64,000 nt of DNA. It comes from Trichostrongylus colubriformis (Eukaryota; Nematoda; Chromadorea; Rhabditida; Trichostrongylidae). Where the stretch lies: NCBI GenBank assembly GCA_963978905.1, contig OZ022256.1, positions 44,502,001-44,566,000 of the forward strand, read 5' to 3'. The notes beneath the pieces were generated by a model, which did no database searches, had not been told where the DNA came from, and saw only the letters and a list, made by a program, of their open reading frames with translations. Below are positions 48,484 through 60,671 of the stretch, piece after piece (the first letter of the stretch is position 1; each line of letters starts with the position of its first letter). The position numbers were made by a program, and so were the translations under genes.

Positions 48484-50727
48484 TGCTTCCACCTCTCCCA
48501 ATACGTTTCGCTTGAATAAATCAACACAGAGTTCTTGGAGCTTTGCGTTAAAGACTCGTGCCACCAAGTCTGGACGGTCTGAAGCCGTCTGGCCATGATA
48601 CAGATTATCTCGCAGCTCTTTCCATTGCGGATTGCAGGTAATTGTTAGAAAGAACGTTGGCCTTCCGTATCTTGCCACAATGGCCATAGCGTCTTGGTAC
48701 GCTTGCTGCATTGCTCGAGGACTTCCCAAATGTGATGAAGACAGAACGACGCGATTGCCAGGCGGTCCAGAGTTGTTATCGCCTACCAAGTAGTCCTGTA
48801 ACCCTCTGTAGGAATCACGACGCAAAGTTAGCTGATTTCTGCGTTGAAAATTGAGACGGTTCTGCTCAATTTTCACGTACGCATCAACAGCAAATTGTTG
48901 ACACAACTTGCCTGCCCGAAGAATTGGATTGAAAGACTCGCGTATAGAGAATAGATACGCGTAGTACTCTTTTTGTGTAATACGTGCGCCATCTCTACCC
49001 CTTAGGCTAGGCTCCCAGCCACCTTCGCCGGTCGGAAACAGTAGGGGATAGGTCAGAGGGTCACAGACCTTGTCAATATCACGAATGTTGATGAGCTCTC
49101 CCCTCGTAGCGCTGCGCAGATGCACCGCGATACTTCTATTCGCTGGCACATCGTTGTCCTCACCAACATATATGACTGCGACTTCGTTAGCGGTGGGAAG
49201 GTCGTATTGCCTCCGTGCCAAACCGCGCTCAGAGCTTTCTTCAAAAACCATGCGTATATTAGCTGGAGCACGGTTCTCCTGAGCTGCCATGGCGACTTCT
49301 GCCTGTTCCACTTCATACATCATCTTAAAAGACTGAGCGTACATATTGACGCTTGAAAGCAGATTACTGAGGAACCGCATCAGCTGTGGCTCGCATTCGG
49401 CATTCCCGGCATTTCCCATACGCTGCTGAGCAGCTTGTTCCGTATCTAGAATATAAATTTGTCCATACTGGCGGCGCTCCCCTTCGCTGGGATGAAGGGG
49501 ACCTAGCCTATGGTAGATCTGTCCGTGAATTCGGTAGCAATATGGTCCACGACCAAGCGGCGTATCAACTTGCGCACCCATAGAGGCCATCGCTAAAGCG
49601 GAGTTGAAAATTCTTATGTTTTCCAAAAAGTTCCTCTGATACCGCCGTTGTTCTTCACTTGCCTCGGGTAAACGGACGAAAAGTTGCTTCAGATCTTCAG
49701 GAAAACGATCAAAAAAACTGAAGGAGAATTTCCCCAGATTGCAACACTCCCGAAAGCGGTCTGGATGACTGGCTTTGACTTCGCACGGAAAGTGCAATGC
49801 ACCACAGTCTGTACAACGTTGATTAAGTCCTCCCAGATAATTTGTCGTGGCTACCCGCTCACGCAATGCAATTCCAGTCGAATCTGAGGGTCTGTTCCTC
49901 CGCCGATAGTTAGCTAGAGCATTTGATCGCAATCGAGCAATTCTATCGTGCTCGTCCTCCAAGGATCGACGCTGCTGCTGTCTCTCAAGATCATGTCCAA
50001 GACGAATGGCTCGCATCTCGGCACTTTCTGATTCGCGTCGTCTTATGAGGCGTACAGCTTCTGCCTGTGACCTAGCTTCGCGCTGTTCTGAACTCTCCAG
50101 TGCGCGTCTTCTTCGCTGAATTCGCGCATTCGAGCGTAGTCTGGTTTCCCGTTCAACAACACTTTCGAGTTGTCGCCTTCTCCGTTGCCGTTGAGCATCC
50201 TCTTGTAATCTGACCACATGCTCCTCGACACTCTCCGACTCACGTCTTGCTCGTTCTCGTTGTGCGTTTCTTTCCAGCCTTGCAGCTCGTTGAGTAAGAT
50301 CCTCTGAGTTTCGTCTCTGCTGCTGCCTTTGGGCGTTCTCCTGCAGTCTGAGAGAGCGTTCTTCTGAGTTCTCACTCTGGCGCCTATTTTGCTGCCTCTG
50401 AGCCATCTCCTGCAGTCTGAGAGAGCGTTCCTCTGAGTTCTCACTCTGGCGCCTATTTTGCTGTCTCTGAGCGTTTTATTGTAACCGAGCAGCCCTTTCC
50501 TCAAAAGTTTCATGCTGACGCCTACGCCTTTGCCGCTCGACGTCTCCGTGCAATCTAACGATTCTTTCTTCAGAATTTTCATGTTGTCGCCTTCGTTGCT
50601 GGCGAGCAGATTCGGCATTCAAGCGAGCAGCCCTTTCTTGTGATGTCTCTCTTTCTCGTCTTATCCGCAGGCGCTCACTCTCGCTGGAATAGATTCTAGG
50701 TCTCCCCCTACGTGAATGTTGCTCCAT
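48484..50727 (-). pseudogene. Helitron protein, N-terminal part with Rep motif 1
   Basis: Starts MEQHSRRGRPRIYSSESERL. Then about ten tandem 23-residue repeats (RLxENAQRQQQRRxSExxxx type, roughly 49900-50640 in DNA) form a very basic and glutamine-rich, probably helical region. The TAA at 50476-50478 replaces the glutamate of RLQENAQRQQ in the third repeat, a single-base change. After the repeats comes a CxxC knuckle (RCTDCGALHFPCE), then the Helitron N-terminal domain, ending with GRPTFFLTITCNPQWKEL, where FLTITCN is the first Rep motif. The frame stops at TAA 48481-48483 after GEVEA, in the middle of the Rep nuclease. A downstream ATG at 50406 would restart inside repeat 4. Confidence 0.9.
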
Positions 50728-50759
50728 TGCCCTCGATATCCCTGCGAAAATAGGAAAAG

Positions 50760-52003
50760 TTGGTATATTGCGCATGCATTTAGCAGAAGAATGGGAGAAA
50801 TTAAGTATTCTGGGCGCTTTCGCAATGGGGGGGGGGGGGGCTCTCATAAAAAGTTCCACAGCTGAGTACTTCTGGAGGATTTTTCTGGGGTCTTTCTGCA
50901 CATTCGGACGCATATTTTTGCCTAAGCCTCATAGGAGGAAGGGAGGGGTTCTTTTCCTCTTTTCGGCTTGGGTAAAAAACGGGTGCGGCGGTGGGATGTC
51001 ACCTCCCTATTCCGATAGCACTGTATTTTGTACCGCGTGGGATAGTGTGTGGCTTTCATGTAGTCGAAAGCAATGTACATCCGCTATGAAAATCTCCTTT
51101 TTCACTCTGGATGCAGACGAAAGCTGCCTACGTGCCATAGATACGCCACTGTTGCCGGTATTTGTTGTACGAATTAGATGGTAGAACAAAAAAAAGAACT
51201 GTGTCGAAGGTCCGAACTAATCCACTCTCCAGGAGCACTACTGTTCCCTAAGCCTCGCTAACACTCACACCTTTTGGCTCACAGTCATTCCCTTCAGTGG
51301 CTTCGTTTTGATGATGCTGGGATGTAGATAGATACATTAGATGAATGACTTAAAGAGGGATTCTATCAGGAAAACTGCTAATGTTCACCTCAAATAAAGC
51401 CTTCTTTGACCTTCTGTTATGGAAAAATGAATATGATGGAGGAGTGTCGCTGCAAAAAACATTCAGAAATGTCGTGAAAACCCGCGAATTCACAAAACGT
51501 ATTATATGCTCGGTACAGGCAATGTAAGGAAGCTTTTATGCGATTGTAATTAGTTCTGAGCTGGTGAAGGTCAATACTCACCTCAGAAAGATTTTTCGAA
51601 AACCACCTGTATAGCAAGCTATTACTTGGTGCACTGAGACTCACCTAGTCGATGATAGTGCAGAATGATACTGATAGTGATAGGGAAGTATACTCATTTC
51701 TCAGTGCTCTCCATGGTACTACGGATGTTCACTTTTATTCGACTCTAGACAGTTTAGCGGTCGATCAAGCTTTCTTTCCAATTGATCCAGCGGGGCGTGA
51801 AGTAATGTTGCTTGATGGCATGTGATATTCGAGCTATGATGGTTTTATTCTGAGTGATAGAGGAAGTGTAGAGTTCAAGTTTACGTGTCAGTATGAACCG
51901 TGCACCATAACGAAGTACAACGCTTATTATTCAGTAGACGTGATTTTTTACGAAGCTCACAGGTAACGTACTGGGAATGAAAGGACTTTTTCTTTTTCCG
52001 GAA
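50760..52003. other. Unassigned sequence upstream of the Helitron
   Basis: It contains a run of about 13 G (50827-50839), a purine-rich block near 50930, and short accidental frames. It presumably includes the Helitron 5' end, which I cannot locate. 51670-51960 has words shared with head segments (acagtttagcggtcgatcaa). No gene was seen. Confidence 0.45.
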
Positions 52004-54595
52004 GCTCATTTTGCATGTTCCTCTGTGTGGTGCATGCCGCATAGTACTCCATTATAAATACAACAACAGAACAAATACGTATCACTATTCGGAATCGCAT
52101 GCAGTTAAACGGTCGAAATATCGTATTACAACTTATTTCGGGGTAGGAAGCATGTCACTGTTAATCCTACAGGGTGAAGTCTTGCTTGTCGATAATTAAT
52201 TATTTATTACTTAATATGGCACCGCTATGGAAGACCACCATTCTTCAGAGGTCTAGATCTAACGATCAAAGTAAGCGGATCAATGAAATGTGTCATCACA
52301 TAATCCTTCGGCTGGAAGGGTCACTATTAAAAGTTTAGATAGTTTAGGATCGACAGTTCTGGATTTAACCGCATCAACTGGTAACAATTTGCCCATTTGC
52401 TGAGCATCTATTTCCTAGATATTTGTGGTTGACCCATATGCAGTTATGGATGCCTATGGTTTTTGTAAAAATGCACATCAATTGGAATTTTACATAGTCT
52501 GGCGGTCGATACCCAGTATTGTTGCTGGCATCGCATGAGAGAATGAATCACTTGCTTTGCTATCACGAATCCAAATCGTGTCTTGATCATACATGTAGAT
52601 CGCAGTATCAAAAGGCATGCACTATTATTTGGAAAGCTGGGCTATTTAGCGGTCTATACATCGGCAGCAGATGTCAGAACATAGACAAAATATGTTCACC
52701 CATTGGTACTGAGCATCAGACGCTTTTACTATAGCAGTCTTATAGTAGTAGTAAGCGGTGTGCCGGATTTTATCCCTTTCCCATTTCCTGATGACTCTTA
52801 TCAGCCCCTGTAATCCTCAATCAGTTTCGAAAAGTCACCATCAAGGTCCCCGTACCCTGTAATAGGTGTGAGTGTGAACGCCAGAAGAGCCAAACCTATT
52901 TGGCGACATTAGCTTTTTAACCTCCTTATCGTATCTTATCAACCGTTATCATTTTGGATCACCCACTACTGATGTGCCCGTCCCCCCCCTCAAAACACGT
53001 ATAAGTGTCGGCACTCTAGGATCAACCCGAAAGGTGAGACGGATTTAACGACATTTGCCTTTTGACCTCCTTATCGTATCTTATCAACCGTTACCAATTT
53101 GGATCACCCACCACTGATGTGCTCGTCCCCCCCCCCTCAAAACACGTATAAGAGTCGGCACTCTAAGATCAACCCGAAAGGTGAGACGGATTCAACGACA
53201 TTTGCCTTGTGGCGTTCCTTATCGAAATTTATCAACCGCTATCAGTTCGGATCACCCATCATTGATGTGCCCGTTCCACCCCTCAAAGCACCTGTGAGTG
53301 TCGGCACTCTAGGATCAACCCGAAAGGTGAGACGGATTCAACGACATTTGCCTTGTGACGCTCCTTATCGAATCTTATCAACCGCTATCAATCCGGATCA
53401 CCCATCACTGATGTGCCCGTTCCACCCCTCAAAACACCTGTGAGTGTCGGCACTCTAGGATCAACCCGAAAAGTGAGACGGATTTAACGACATTTGCCTT
53501 GTGACGCTCCTTATCGAATCTTATCAACCGCTATCAATCCGGATCACCCATTATTGATGTGCCCGTTCCACCCCTCAAAGCACCTGTGAGTGTCGGCACT
53601 CTAGGATCAACCCGAAAGGTGAGACGGATTCAACGACATTTGCCTTGTGACGCTCCTTATCGAATCTTATCAACCGCTATCAATCCGGATCACCCATCAC
53701 TGATGTGCCCGTTCCACCCCTCAAAACACCTGTGAGTGTCGGCACTCTAGGATCAACCCGAAAAGTGAGACGGATTTAACGACATTTGCCTTGTGACGCT
53801 CCTTATCGAATCTTATCAACCGCTATCAATCCGGATCACCCATTATTGATGTGCCCGTTCCACCCCTCAAAACACCTGTGAGTGTCGGCACTCTAGGATC
53901 AACCCGAAAAGTGAGACGGATTTAACGACATTTGCCTTGTGACGCTCCTTATCGAGTCTTATCCACCGCTATCAATTCGGATCACCCATTATTGATGTGC
54001 CCGTTCCACCCCTCAAAACACCTGTGAGTGTCGGCACTCTAGGATCAACCCGAAAAGTGAGACGGATTTAACGGCATTTGCCTTGTGACGCTCCTTATCG
54101 AGTCTTATCCACCGCTATCAATTCGGATCACCCATTATTGATGTGCCCGTTCCACCCCTCAAAACACCTGTGAGTGTCGGCACTCTAGGATCAACCCGAA
54201 AAGTGAGACGGATTTAACGACATTTGCCTTGTGACGCTCCTTATCGAGTCTTATCAACCGCTATCAATTCGGATCACCCATCATTGATGTGCCCGTCCCA
54301 CCTCTCAAAACACCTGTGAGTCTCGGCACTCAGGGATTGACACGAAAGGTGAAACGAATTTGGCAACATACGACTTTCAAGGCTCCTTATCAGCCCTTAT
54401 CAGCTGCTATCACTTTTGGTCCATCACCGTTCTGGTCCCCTCACCACCCCCTATATCACTTGTAAATTTCAGGGTCCCAGCTTTGTGGCGACGCGAGATA
54501 TGAATTTCCGGTCAAACAGACACACACACATACACACACACAGACACACCAACAGACACACTTAGCCGATTATATAAAGTAGGATCGAATGATAA
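52004..54595 (+). repeat. Composite repeat, copy D (half palindrome, head, 10 units, tail)
   Basis: 52004-52055 is a degenerate palindrome arm (cattttgcatgttcctctgt). 52060-52310 is a linker like 34670-34760. The head is 52310-52890 (cggtcgatacccagtattgt, atcgcagtatcaaaaggcat, gagcatcagacgcttttact). Ten units have gatcaccca boxes at about 52966, 53103, 53249, 53397, 53543, 53689, 53835, 53981, 54127 and 54273, mostly 146 bp apart. The tail at 54360-54595 has cccctatatcacttgtaaat, ggcgacgcgagatatgaatt, a cacacacatacacacac tract and cttagccgattatataaagt. Neighbouring units are almost identical (53310-54300), indicating recent local amplification. The 114-codon frame at 53099-53443 is repeat-derived. 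Confidence 0.9.
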
Positions 54596-54599
54596 GCTC

Positions 54600-57500
54600 G
54601 GTATCATACTAATAGGAGCTTGGAGATGAATCGGCGTCTGAACATGATCTAACTGGTTCGGTCAGGTAGTACCCCGGTTCGGCGGTAACACATGCGTTTA
54701 AGATGAGAGGCGACTGAGCGACTTAGCGGTTTACTTTAATGAAGGAAGGTGTCTCACTATGGAAATTATTCAGACCAATCGTAAAAGGGAAAAGGAAGAC
54801 ACTCGTCGAAACACCCCAGATCGCTTCGGTCACGTATCATCTTGACTCAGCGTTACCGACTGTGCAGCCGCGACGATTATCTCTACAAGAAACCATAAAT
54901 TGATTTCCGGTGAGATGAACTCGCTGTACCTCATTAGCTCTCCAAGAATTTGGTATACTGATTTGGACATTAGTGAAGAAAAGTTATGACTGTGCGCGAT
55001 TTTTTGGAGGGCGAGGCACACGCAATTACAAGTGACAACTCGCCGACCATTACTTTGCGCGCGAATGTTGTGACAGTATGTCCCCAACCTCCCAGAAGAG
55101 ATTCATAGGTGGAACAATTAGTTCCAGTAAAGGAAATGGATGGCAATATTACACCTTAGACGCCCTGACAGGCAAGATTTTGTGAGCTCTTGGTCAAGCG
55201 GTGAAGCACTCATTGTACAAATCAGTTGCGAAAACTAAAGTTACTCACGATGAATCAACCACGGTACTTGAGTAAATCGAGACCCTGTTCAATACAAGAC
55301 CAGTGCCTCATGAAGGGCAGGATTCGGGTGACGGTTGGGGCACACGGTCAGTAGGGCCACTGGGTTACGCGTGAACCGTGCACATCCCTCACATTTGTTC
55401 TCTATAACAGTTTTCTCTTATAGATATTTTGAAGAGCGAGTAGAGCATTGTGCGAATGCTGAAATGAGAAATTGGATGTGGCAGTTTACTTCAGCAAACT
55501 GCTTCTCTGAAGTAGGAAGGCAATTTCCTCTGAATTCAAAAATAAACCTTTTCTCAAGTATTGTGCCCGGTAGCATCACCCATTCTTCATTACAGTGGTA
55601 CAGACTTAAAAAAGAGGATAGGATTAACATGAATTGTCTCAAAATTTATGTTACAGGGAAAAGGCCACAGGTTGTTACGGGACCGCAGGCCTAGGTGTCC
55701 CAACAGACACCCGCCGAATACATTTTGATCAAGGTTTAAGGCCAATAGATCTCTTGCAGAACGAGTACAGAGTACCATTTCTATCAGACAAGTCTGATAG
55801 AAATAGAGGGTCTGTCATATTTAGTGAAGAAGCCCTACTATATATGAAACGCTCCGTATCTCTGTACGTCCGTCCCACCGCTCGTCTGTCACAAAACTAG
55901 GTAATATGTGAAAAACGACCTGTGGAGATGGGGCCAAGTTTGAGATGGGTAGGGCATGGGACGACAAGTCAAGAGCACGCATGGACCGAGTTAAGCTCCG
56001 CCCCTGATGAGCGGAGCGTGCACTGGTATACGTTTTGAGACCCAAAATTGCTAACTGGGCTCGAATATGATCCAAACAAAGACATGAAAGAGGCCTGTGC
56101 ACAGTGGGCGATCCGTACAACTAAAATTCTTCATTCGGTTACAGCGCATCCTTGAGACCAGATAAAAACGGTAGAAATGACTGATGTCCAAGCTATCTTG
56201 AACACACTTGAAATAAGCGAAAACCCGCCCACAATGGGTGAAGAGTGTTATTAATCGGACGACACTCTGTGCAAAAATAAATATTCATCTCTAAAATGAT
56301 CTGAAGAAGCTCACCGCAGCTTGGTCGTGGTTTTTATTCATATGTTTACGCTCAGGCAGTTCATTATGAATGCGCTGCGCTTTGAACAACCCAATCTTCT
56401 CCTCATCCAGCATGACGCACATCAATACGAGCATATTCTCCTTTGTTTGAAGATTGGGACTGTTTGGCTACAGTCCCAATCTTCGCGTTTATCGCCAAAA
56501 ATTCGGCAGGAGACAATGTTTTATGGGCGAGAAGAGAATTCGCAGTTTTACCCATGTCACAGTTCCGAGATTGGCGGGCGGGAGAATTCCAAGATGCGAG
56601 TTACTGCACTAAGTGCAGTTATTGGACCGTTGAAACAACATTTTCTTTTCAGATTATTTTACGTTTGAATACAAGTTTAGGACGAAGAAATGAAGCATCA
56701 CGTCTTCAATTATTTCTTAGGCATTCGAAAGGAATGTTTTCATGACAAGACATTCTTATTTTGTTGATAACCAGCGAGTGCAATGTGATCGCCAGACGAG
56801 CTTTTCGATTAGTCGTAGTGTAAAGCACGAGCGTTGGAGAGAGATCTGAAGAAACTCTGATGACTCTTTCACCACAGAAGGCGCCCGGAAAACATAAAAT
56901 CTTCTACCATGTACAAGAGAGGTCTTTCAGGTCATAATGCGCTTTTTGAAAACGGTTTTTTTCATTATATGCGGGTACCTACATGGAACATATAACTGAC
57001 TTCCATTTTTGCTGAGCGGCCCTACGACCAAAAGAGGAGTGGAGAATTTTTTTTAAGTGCAATTTCAACCCACTTGTTGTAACGCATACTCCTTGTAGCT
57101 TCGAACGTGTAGATCCAAAGGTGTTTTTCTATTTCACATCGAAGCAAAGTAAAGTCAAACACAGAAAGAAATAAAACCTCGTCTCCACCATGTAATAAAA
57201 GTGCGTGGCAGTTCCACAACCATTCACCGACGTGTGGGAACTGTAGCCATCGCTGGCCTACTGGATAGGATGCCAGAATTTCGAACGGGCGATTTGCATA
57301 GGTTGCTGGTTCGGGTCCCGGCATGGCAAATTTCTTGCATTTGTTCTGCCTCCACTTTTTCATCTTCATATGTGCCTGTTTATGCCAAATGACTACGATT
57401 TTCGTTGAGAGCGTGCCAGGTTGACTCCATTTATGAGTTTTTGGTGGATTTGGTGATCCGCCTTTTTGGATACGAAGGGGCTGTAGCGCTTGAAACCTGT

Positions 57501-57660
57501 TTCATACAAAATGGGTGCCATATTCGTGTTCAGGAGGTCAAACTACCCTTGGGGACACTTTTTGGGGGAAAATTTTGATTTCTAGACAAATCCAGATTTA
57601 AACCCTAACTTCAAGAGAGTTATTTGGCCGTGGCTAACATGGTGCCCTTTCTATTTGTAG
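54600..57660. other. Stretch with no confident gene
   Basis: A minus frame at 54830-55087 (SVYQILGELMRYSEFISPEI, NLWFLVEIIVAAAQSVTLS) looks somewhat protein-like but has no family motifs or splice support. Other frames at 55335-55900, 56321-56745 and 57022-57392 overlap on both strands. The sequence from 57410 to 57660 is probably the intron or upstream region of the exon at 57661. Confidence 0.45.
56448..56483. other. Perfect 15-bp hairpin
   Basis: gaagattgggactgt, a loop of ttggct, and the exact complement acagtcccaatcttc. It is isolated, and no second copy was seen in the window. The stem is shorter than typical microRNA precursors unless the flanks pair, which they do not obviously do. 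Confidence 0.7.
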
Positions 57661-57948
57661 AACAAAATCGATGAAAATCAATGGTGTATGCACAGCATGG
57701 ATGCCTATCGCTATAACTTCACCTACCAAGCATCAAGCAAGAGAAATATTCAGGATTTCTTGACAAATGATACCGTCGTCTCCTTCGTTGAACGTGCTGT
57801 CGAAGGAATAGCCAGTGCCCAGCTCAAATTTTCGAAATTGGGTCAATACTTCGATTGGGCTGGAAACTTACCCGGCCGGGTAGTTCAACCTCCTGAACAC
57901 GAATATCAAATCCGTTTCGTGCAAAAATGCCTCGTCCGTGTGCTATAA
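57661..57948 (+). CDS. Terminal exon of an unrecognised protein
   Basis: The exon follows a clear acceptor (ctttctatttgtag, ending 57660) and stays open in phase 0 for 95 codons to TAA at 57946-57948. It encodes NKIDENQWCMHSMDAYRYNF, TYQASSKRNIQDFLTNDTVV, SFVERAVEGIASAQLKFSKL, GQYFDWAGNLPGRVVQPPEH and a closing EYQIRFVQKCLVRVL. Composition, a strong acceptor and the related fragment at 24189-24300 make it a credible exon. Function is unknown; no signal or membrane segment is in this part. I did not identify the preceding exon, so it could also be an orphaned fragment. Confidence 0.5.
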   Translation, partial: NKIDENQWCMHSMDAYRYNFTYQASSKRNIQDFLTNDTVVSFVERAVEGIASAQLKFSKLGQYFDWAGNLPGRVVQPPEHEYQIRFVQKCLVRVL

Positions 57949-58859
57949 ACGCCGAAAGGCCAGGAAATTGGTCTGTCAATGTTGCTGAAATCTGGCAATA
58001 GAGGGTAGTCCTGAATTCTGAATGTGTTTACTGCACTTAATCTTTATATTCAAGTGTTTACGAGCCCAAAAACTAATGATCCAAATTTTGCGAAAAATTG
58101 TCTTCAGTGGGGATGGTACCATCAATCCCGTTTTCGGCATTCGTAGGGCCGCTCAGAAAAAATGAACACCAGTTATATGTTCCCTGTACGTACCCCCATA
58201 CATGCAAAAAACTGATTTCAAAAAGCGCGTCACGTGTTGGGAGACCTTCCTCTTTACAACGAAAATGTGCACTAAAATGAAAGTGACTGAACTAAGAATA
58301 AAAGAGGTACATAATCACCTGCAGTGTACGGCCAGGAGCAGAAGATGGAGGTTTCCGTTTGTTGAGTGATCGCTTCAGATCTTCCAAGTACTCCACAAGT
58401 CTTTGCCAACAGTGAACAGCAGCACATTTTGATCCTAGCAATGAATCAATGGTAGCGGATATTCAGTCTATTCACAGGAACGGTTTAGTAGCAGTAACTA
58501 GAGTAACATGGAGCTTACCGCCAAACATTTTCGAAAATGTGCCTTGTCTGGTGCCCGTATATCCAAATACAGAGTAGGAACTTGCGATAAAAACACATGA
58601 CTGCAAAAAATAAGCAAATCAGTCGGAGCCTAATGAATTTACAGCTTGCTGCACGCCGAAAAACTATGATCTCATCGGTAATTGATGCAATCTATGGCGG
58701 AAATTCGAACGTGCTGCATCATCTTCACATTTTCATATTCAATCGGAACAAAGGGAACTTTCTCAGACTTTTGTATTTTACTTGAAGCATTTCATCGATT
58801 ACGGTGATTCTTAAGGAAGTTAGAATAACGGGATTTCCGTTGACGATTCCTCTGAGCTA
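57949..58859. other. No gene seen
   Basis: AT-rich sequence with short frames only. It probably includes the 3' untranslated region of the preceding exon. Confidence 0.5.
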
Positions 58860-59275
58860 GCCCTCAGCACTGCGCTTACCAACGTGTGGAACTCTGCCAA
58901 GAGAGGAGAGCGAGAAGACAACGCAAAAGATGAACAAAGTCAAAGAAAACGCTCTTCCCTTGGTACTCTCGGAATTCTGAGCTGTGAACAAGGTGTCAAG
59001 CTCTGTAGTTAGAAGCGCATAACTATTCTTGGTGCGAGATACCCCCTTGATACCTTGTTCACAGTTCGCAATTCCAAGACGACCACGGACTAGTGATCCG
59101 TTATTCTGATAGACTGTCGATGGAAAACTCATGCATGGAGCCTCCCACACTAGGGCGGCCAACGCTTTTCGCCCTCCGTTGGTCTACGGGCACCGAAAGC
59201 ACGTACGAAGAGAGCCCCGACATTTACCGATTAGCCGCGAAACGCGATATCTGAAACGCGCAGATGAAAACTTAG
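58860..59275 (+). repeat. Dispersed repeat family, copy 2 (pair at 25530-25960)
   Basis: Collinear with the first copy: aggagagcgagaagacaacg, gaattctgagctgtgaacaa, gcgcataactattcttggtg, ccttgttcacagttcgcaat, ccaagacgaccacgga, aaactcatgcatggagcctc, cggccaacgctttt, aagcacgtacgaag, gattagccg. An internal inverted repeat (ctgtgaacaagg ... ccttgttcacag) suggests a MITE. Confidence 0.6.
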
Positions 59276-59795
59276 CTGATATGGGCTTCTTTCATATCTC
59301 ACTACGAATGCGAGCTTATAAACTGGTGCCAGAGAGTCACTGTATGGACCAGAAAAACGTTATTCACTATAAAGGTTAATGAAATTCCCATGCATCACAA
59401 ATCTTGCAGCAAAGCCGGTCAAGCCTAGTGGCCCTGTCTTCAGTTTCTCTAGAACAAGGATGTGTGCTGAAGGCATTTCAAGCACGATGGATCATTTTTT
59501 CGAAGAATCGTGGGAAGAGCTCGTCACATCGACGAAAAAAAATTCCTCGACTGACTTTCTATTCCTTCTTTCTTTTCAAGATATGGTTTCAAGTAGTCGC
59601 TAGAAAGCGGCATCCTAGTAGATACCGGATCGGAGACGCGCACTCAAAGTTAATTTTGAAGGAAGTTACGGCATTTGAAGTGGGGCGTTGGGGGTTTTCA
59701 GGGCTTTTCTGACTGGATCTGCGTATTGAGAACTATGCAGCCATTAGGAAAACCAAGCGGTCAATAGTTCGGGCTAAGGGGAGTAGAGTACAGCG

Positions 59796-60490
59796 AGTTC
59801 CAAAAAAAGTAATTTTGTCTCCTCCACTTTCACCCCACTTTAGTCAAACTACAGCAAATTCTGTTGGGGTATTTTCATCCCCAGATTCGAGAGCAGACCT
59901 CACTCTATCAGTATACTCCGTGGCAGCCTCCTGCTCGAGCAGGAACAGGAGCGAGGAAAGAGTGAACAAGATGTGTCACCTCAACTGGGCAAAATCCGAA
60001 ATTTGGGTACCTACGGGGATTAATACTGGGTGGTGTTCTTTAACATTCCGTTTTTTACGGGTTCCCAGAGCCCTTCGTTTCCAAGAGCAAAACGTGCCTT
60101 CACCACTGAAACCCCTCAGGCGGATTTGGGCATGAAAATGATACTTCGGATCATAGCAGCCTTGTCCGGGCAGCAGGGGCTCTGTGACTTCCATGAACCA
60201 AAAGCCCAATCCTCAGGAAGCTTCCCACAAAAGACCTACCACGGAGCCTGGCTTCACTGTTTCAAGCGGACCTTGATACTGTAGGTACTCCGAAGCCCGA
60301 CTGCGCCGAACGAAAGCTCCATATTTTTTATGAAAGTGAAGGTTGTGTGTCTCAGCTTGTACCTGCTTTCAGAGGATCATTTCGGGAATATTTCGCCCCA
60401 ATACTTTCATCTATTTCATTTCCCTAGGTGTTGTATTATTGGCAGATGTGAGCCGTGGGCAAAATTACTTCTTCTTTGGCACCCCTGTTT
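59796..60490 (+). mobile_element. GGTGCC-end family, copy 3
   Basis: The left end ccaaaaaaagtaattttgtc pairs with the right end (gcaaaattacttcttctttg then gcacccctg). The middle repeats landmarks of copy 1 in order: ttagtcaaactacagcaaat, cacctcaactgggcaaaatc, acttcggatcatagcagcct, aatcctcaggaagcttccc, ttcaagcggaccttgatact. About 695 bp, no transposase. Confidence 0.75.
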
Positions 60491-60671
60491 AGAAGTACCG
60501 GAAAATGAAGAAGGAGGTAGGGAGCCCAGCATGTCAATGGAAACTGCTAAAAGCAAGCTTGTTAACACACATCAGTGAATCGCAGGACAGGCACACACAT
60601 ACGAGGAATCGATAAGCTTAACGATAGTGCTTTTCGGATTGATCAGGAGAATTTGTCGTTTTATTTATACC

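Larger units (their letters stand above)
45723..50727 (-). mobile_element. Helitron, coding region nearly complete but inactivated
   Basis: On the minus strand one continuous frame from ATG at 50727 to 45874, with a shifted end to TAA at 45723-45725, encodes a Rep/helicase protein of about 1,660 codons. That is the usual size for autonomous animal Helitrons, which transpose through a rolling-circle (HUH) mechanism. Three lesions are visible: in-frame TAA at 50476-50478, in-frame TAA at 48481-48483, and a frameshift at about 45880. Everything else is intact, so the copy is fairly young. Upstream of the ATG is gagggca and a ttttcgcag/ggatatcg acceptor-like site. Terminal TC and hairpin/CTRR ends could not be fixed. 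Confidence 0.9.

Noticed and set aside
50043..50618. 191-codon minus frame in another phase
   Set aside because: Out-of-frame shadow of the 23-residue Helitron repeats; tandem repeats keep alternative frames open.
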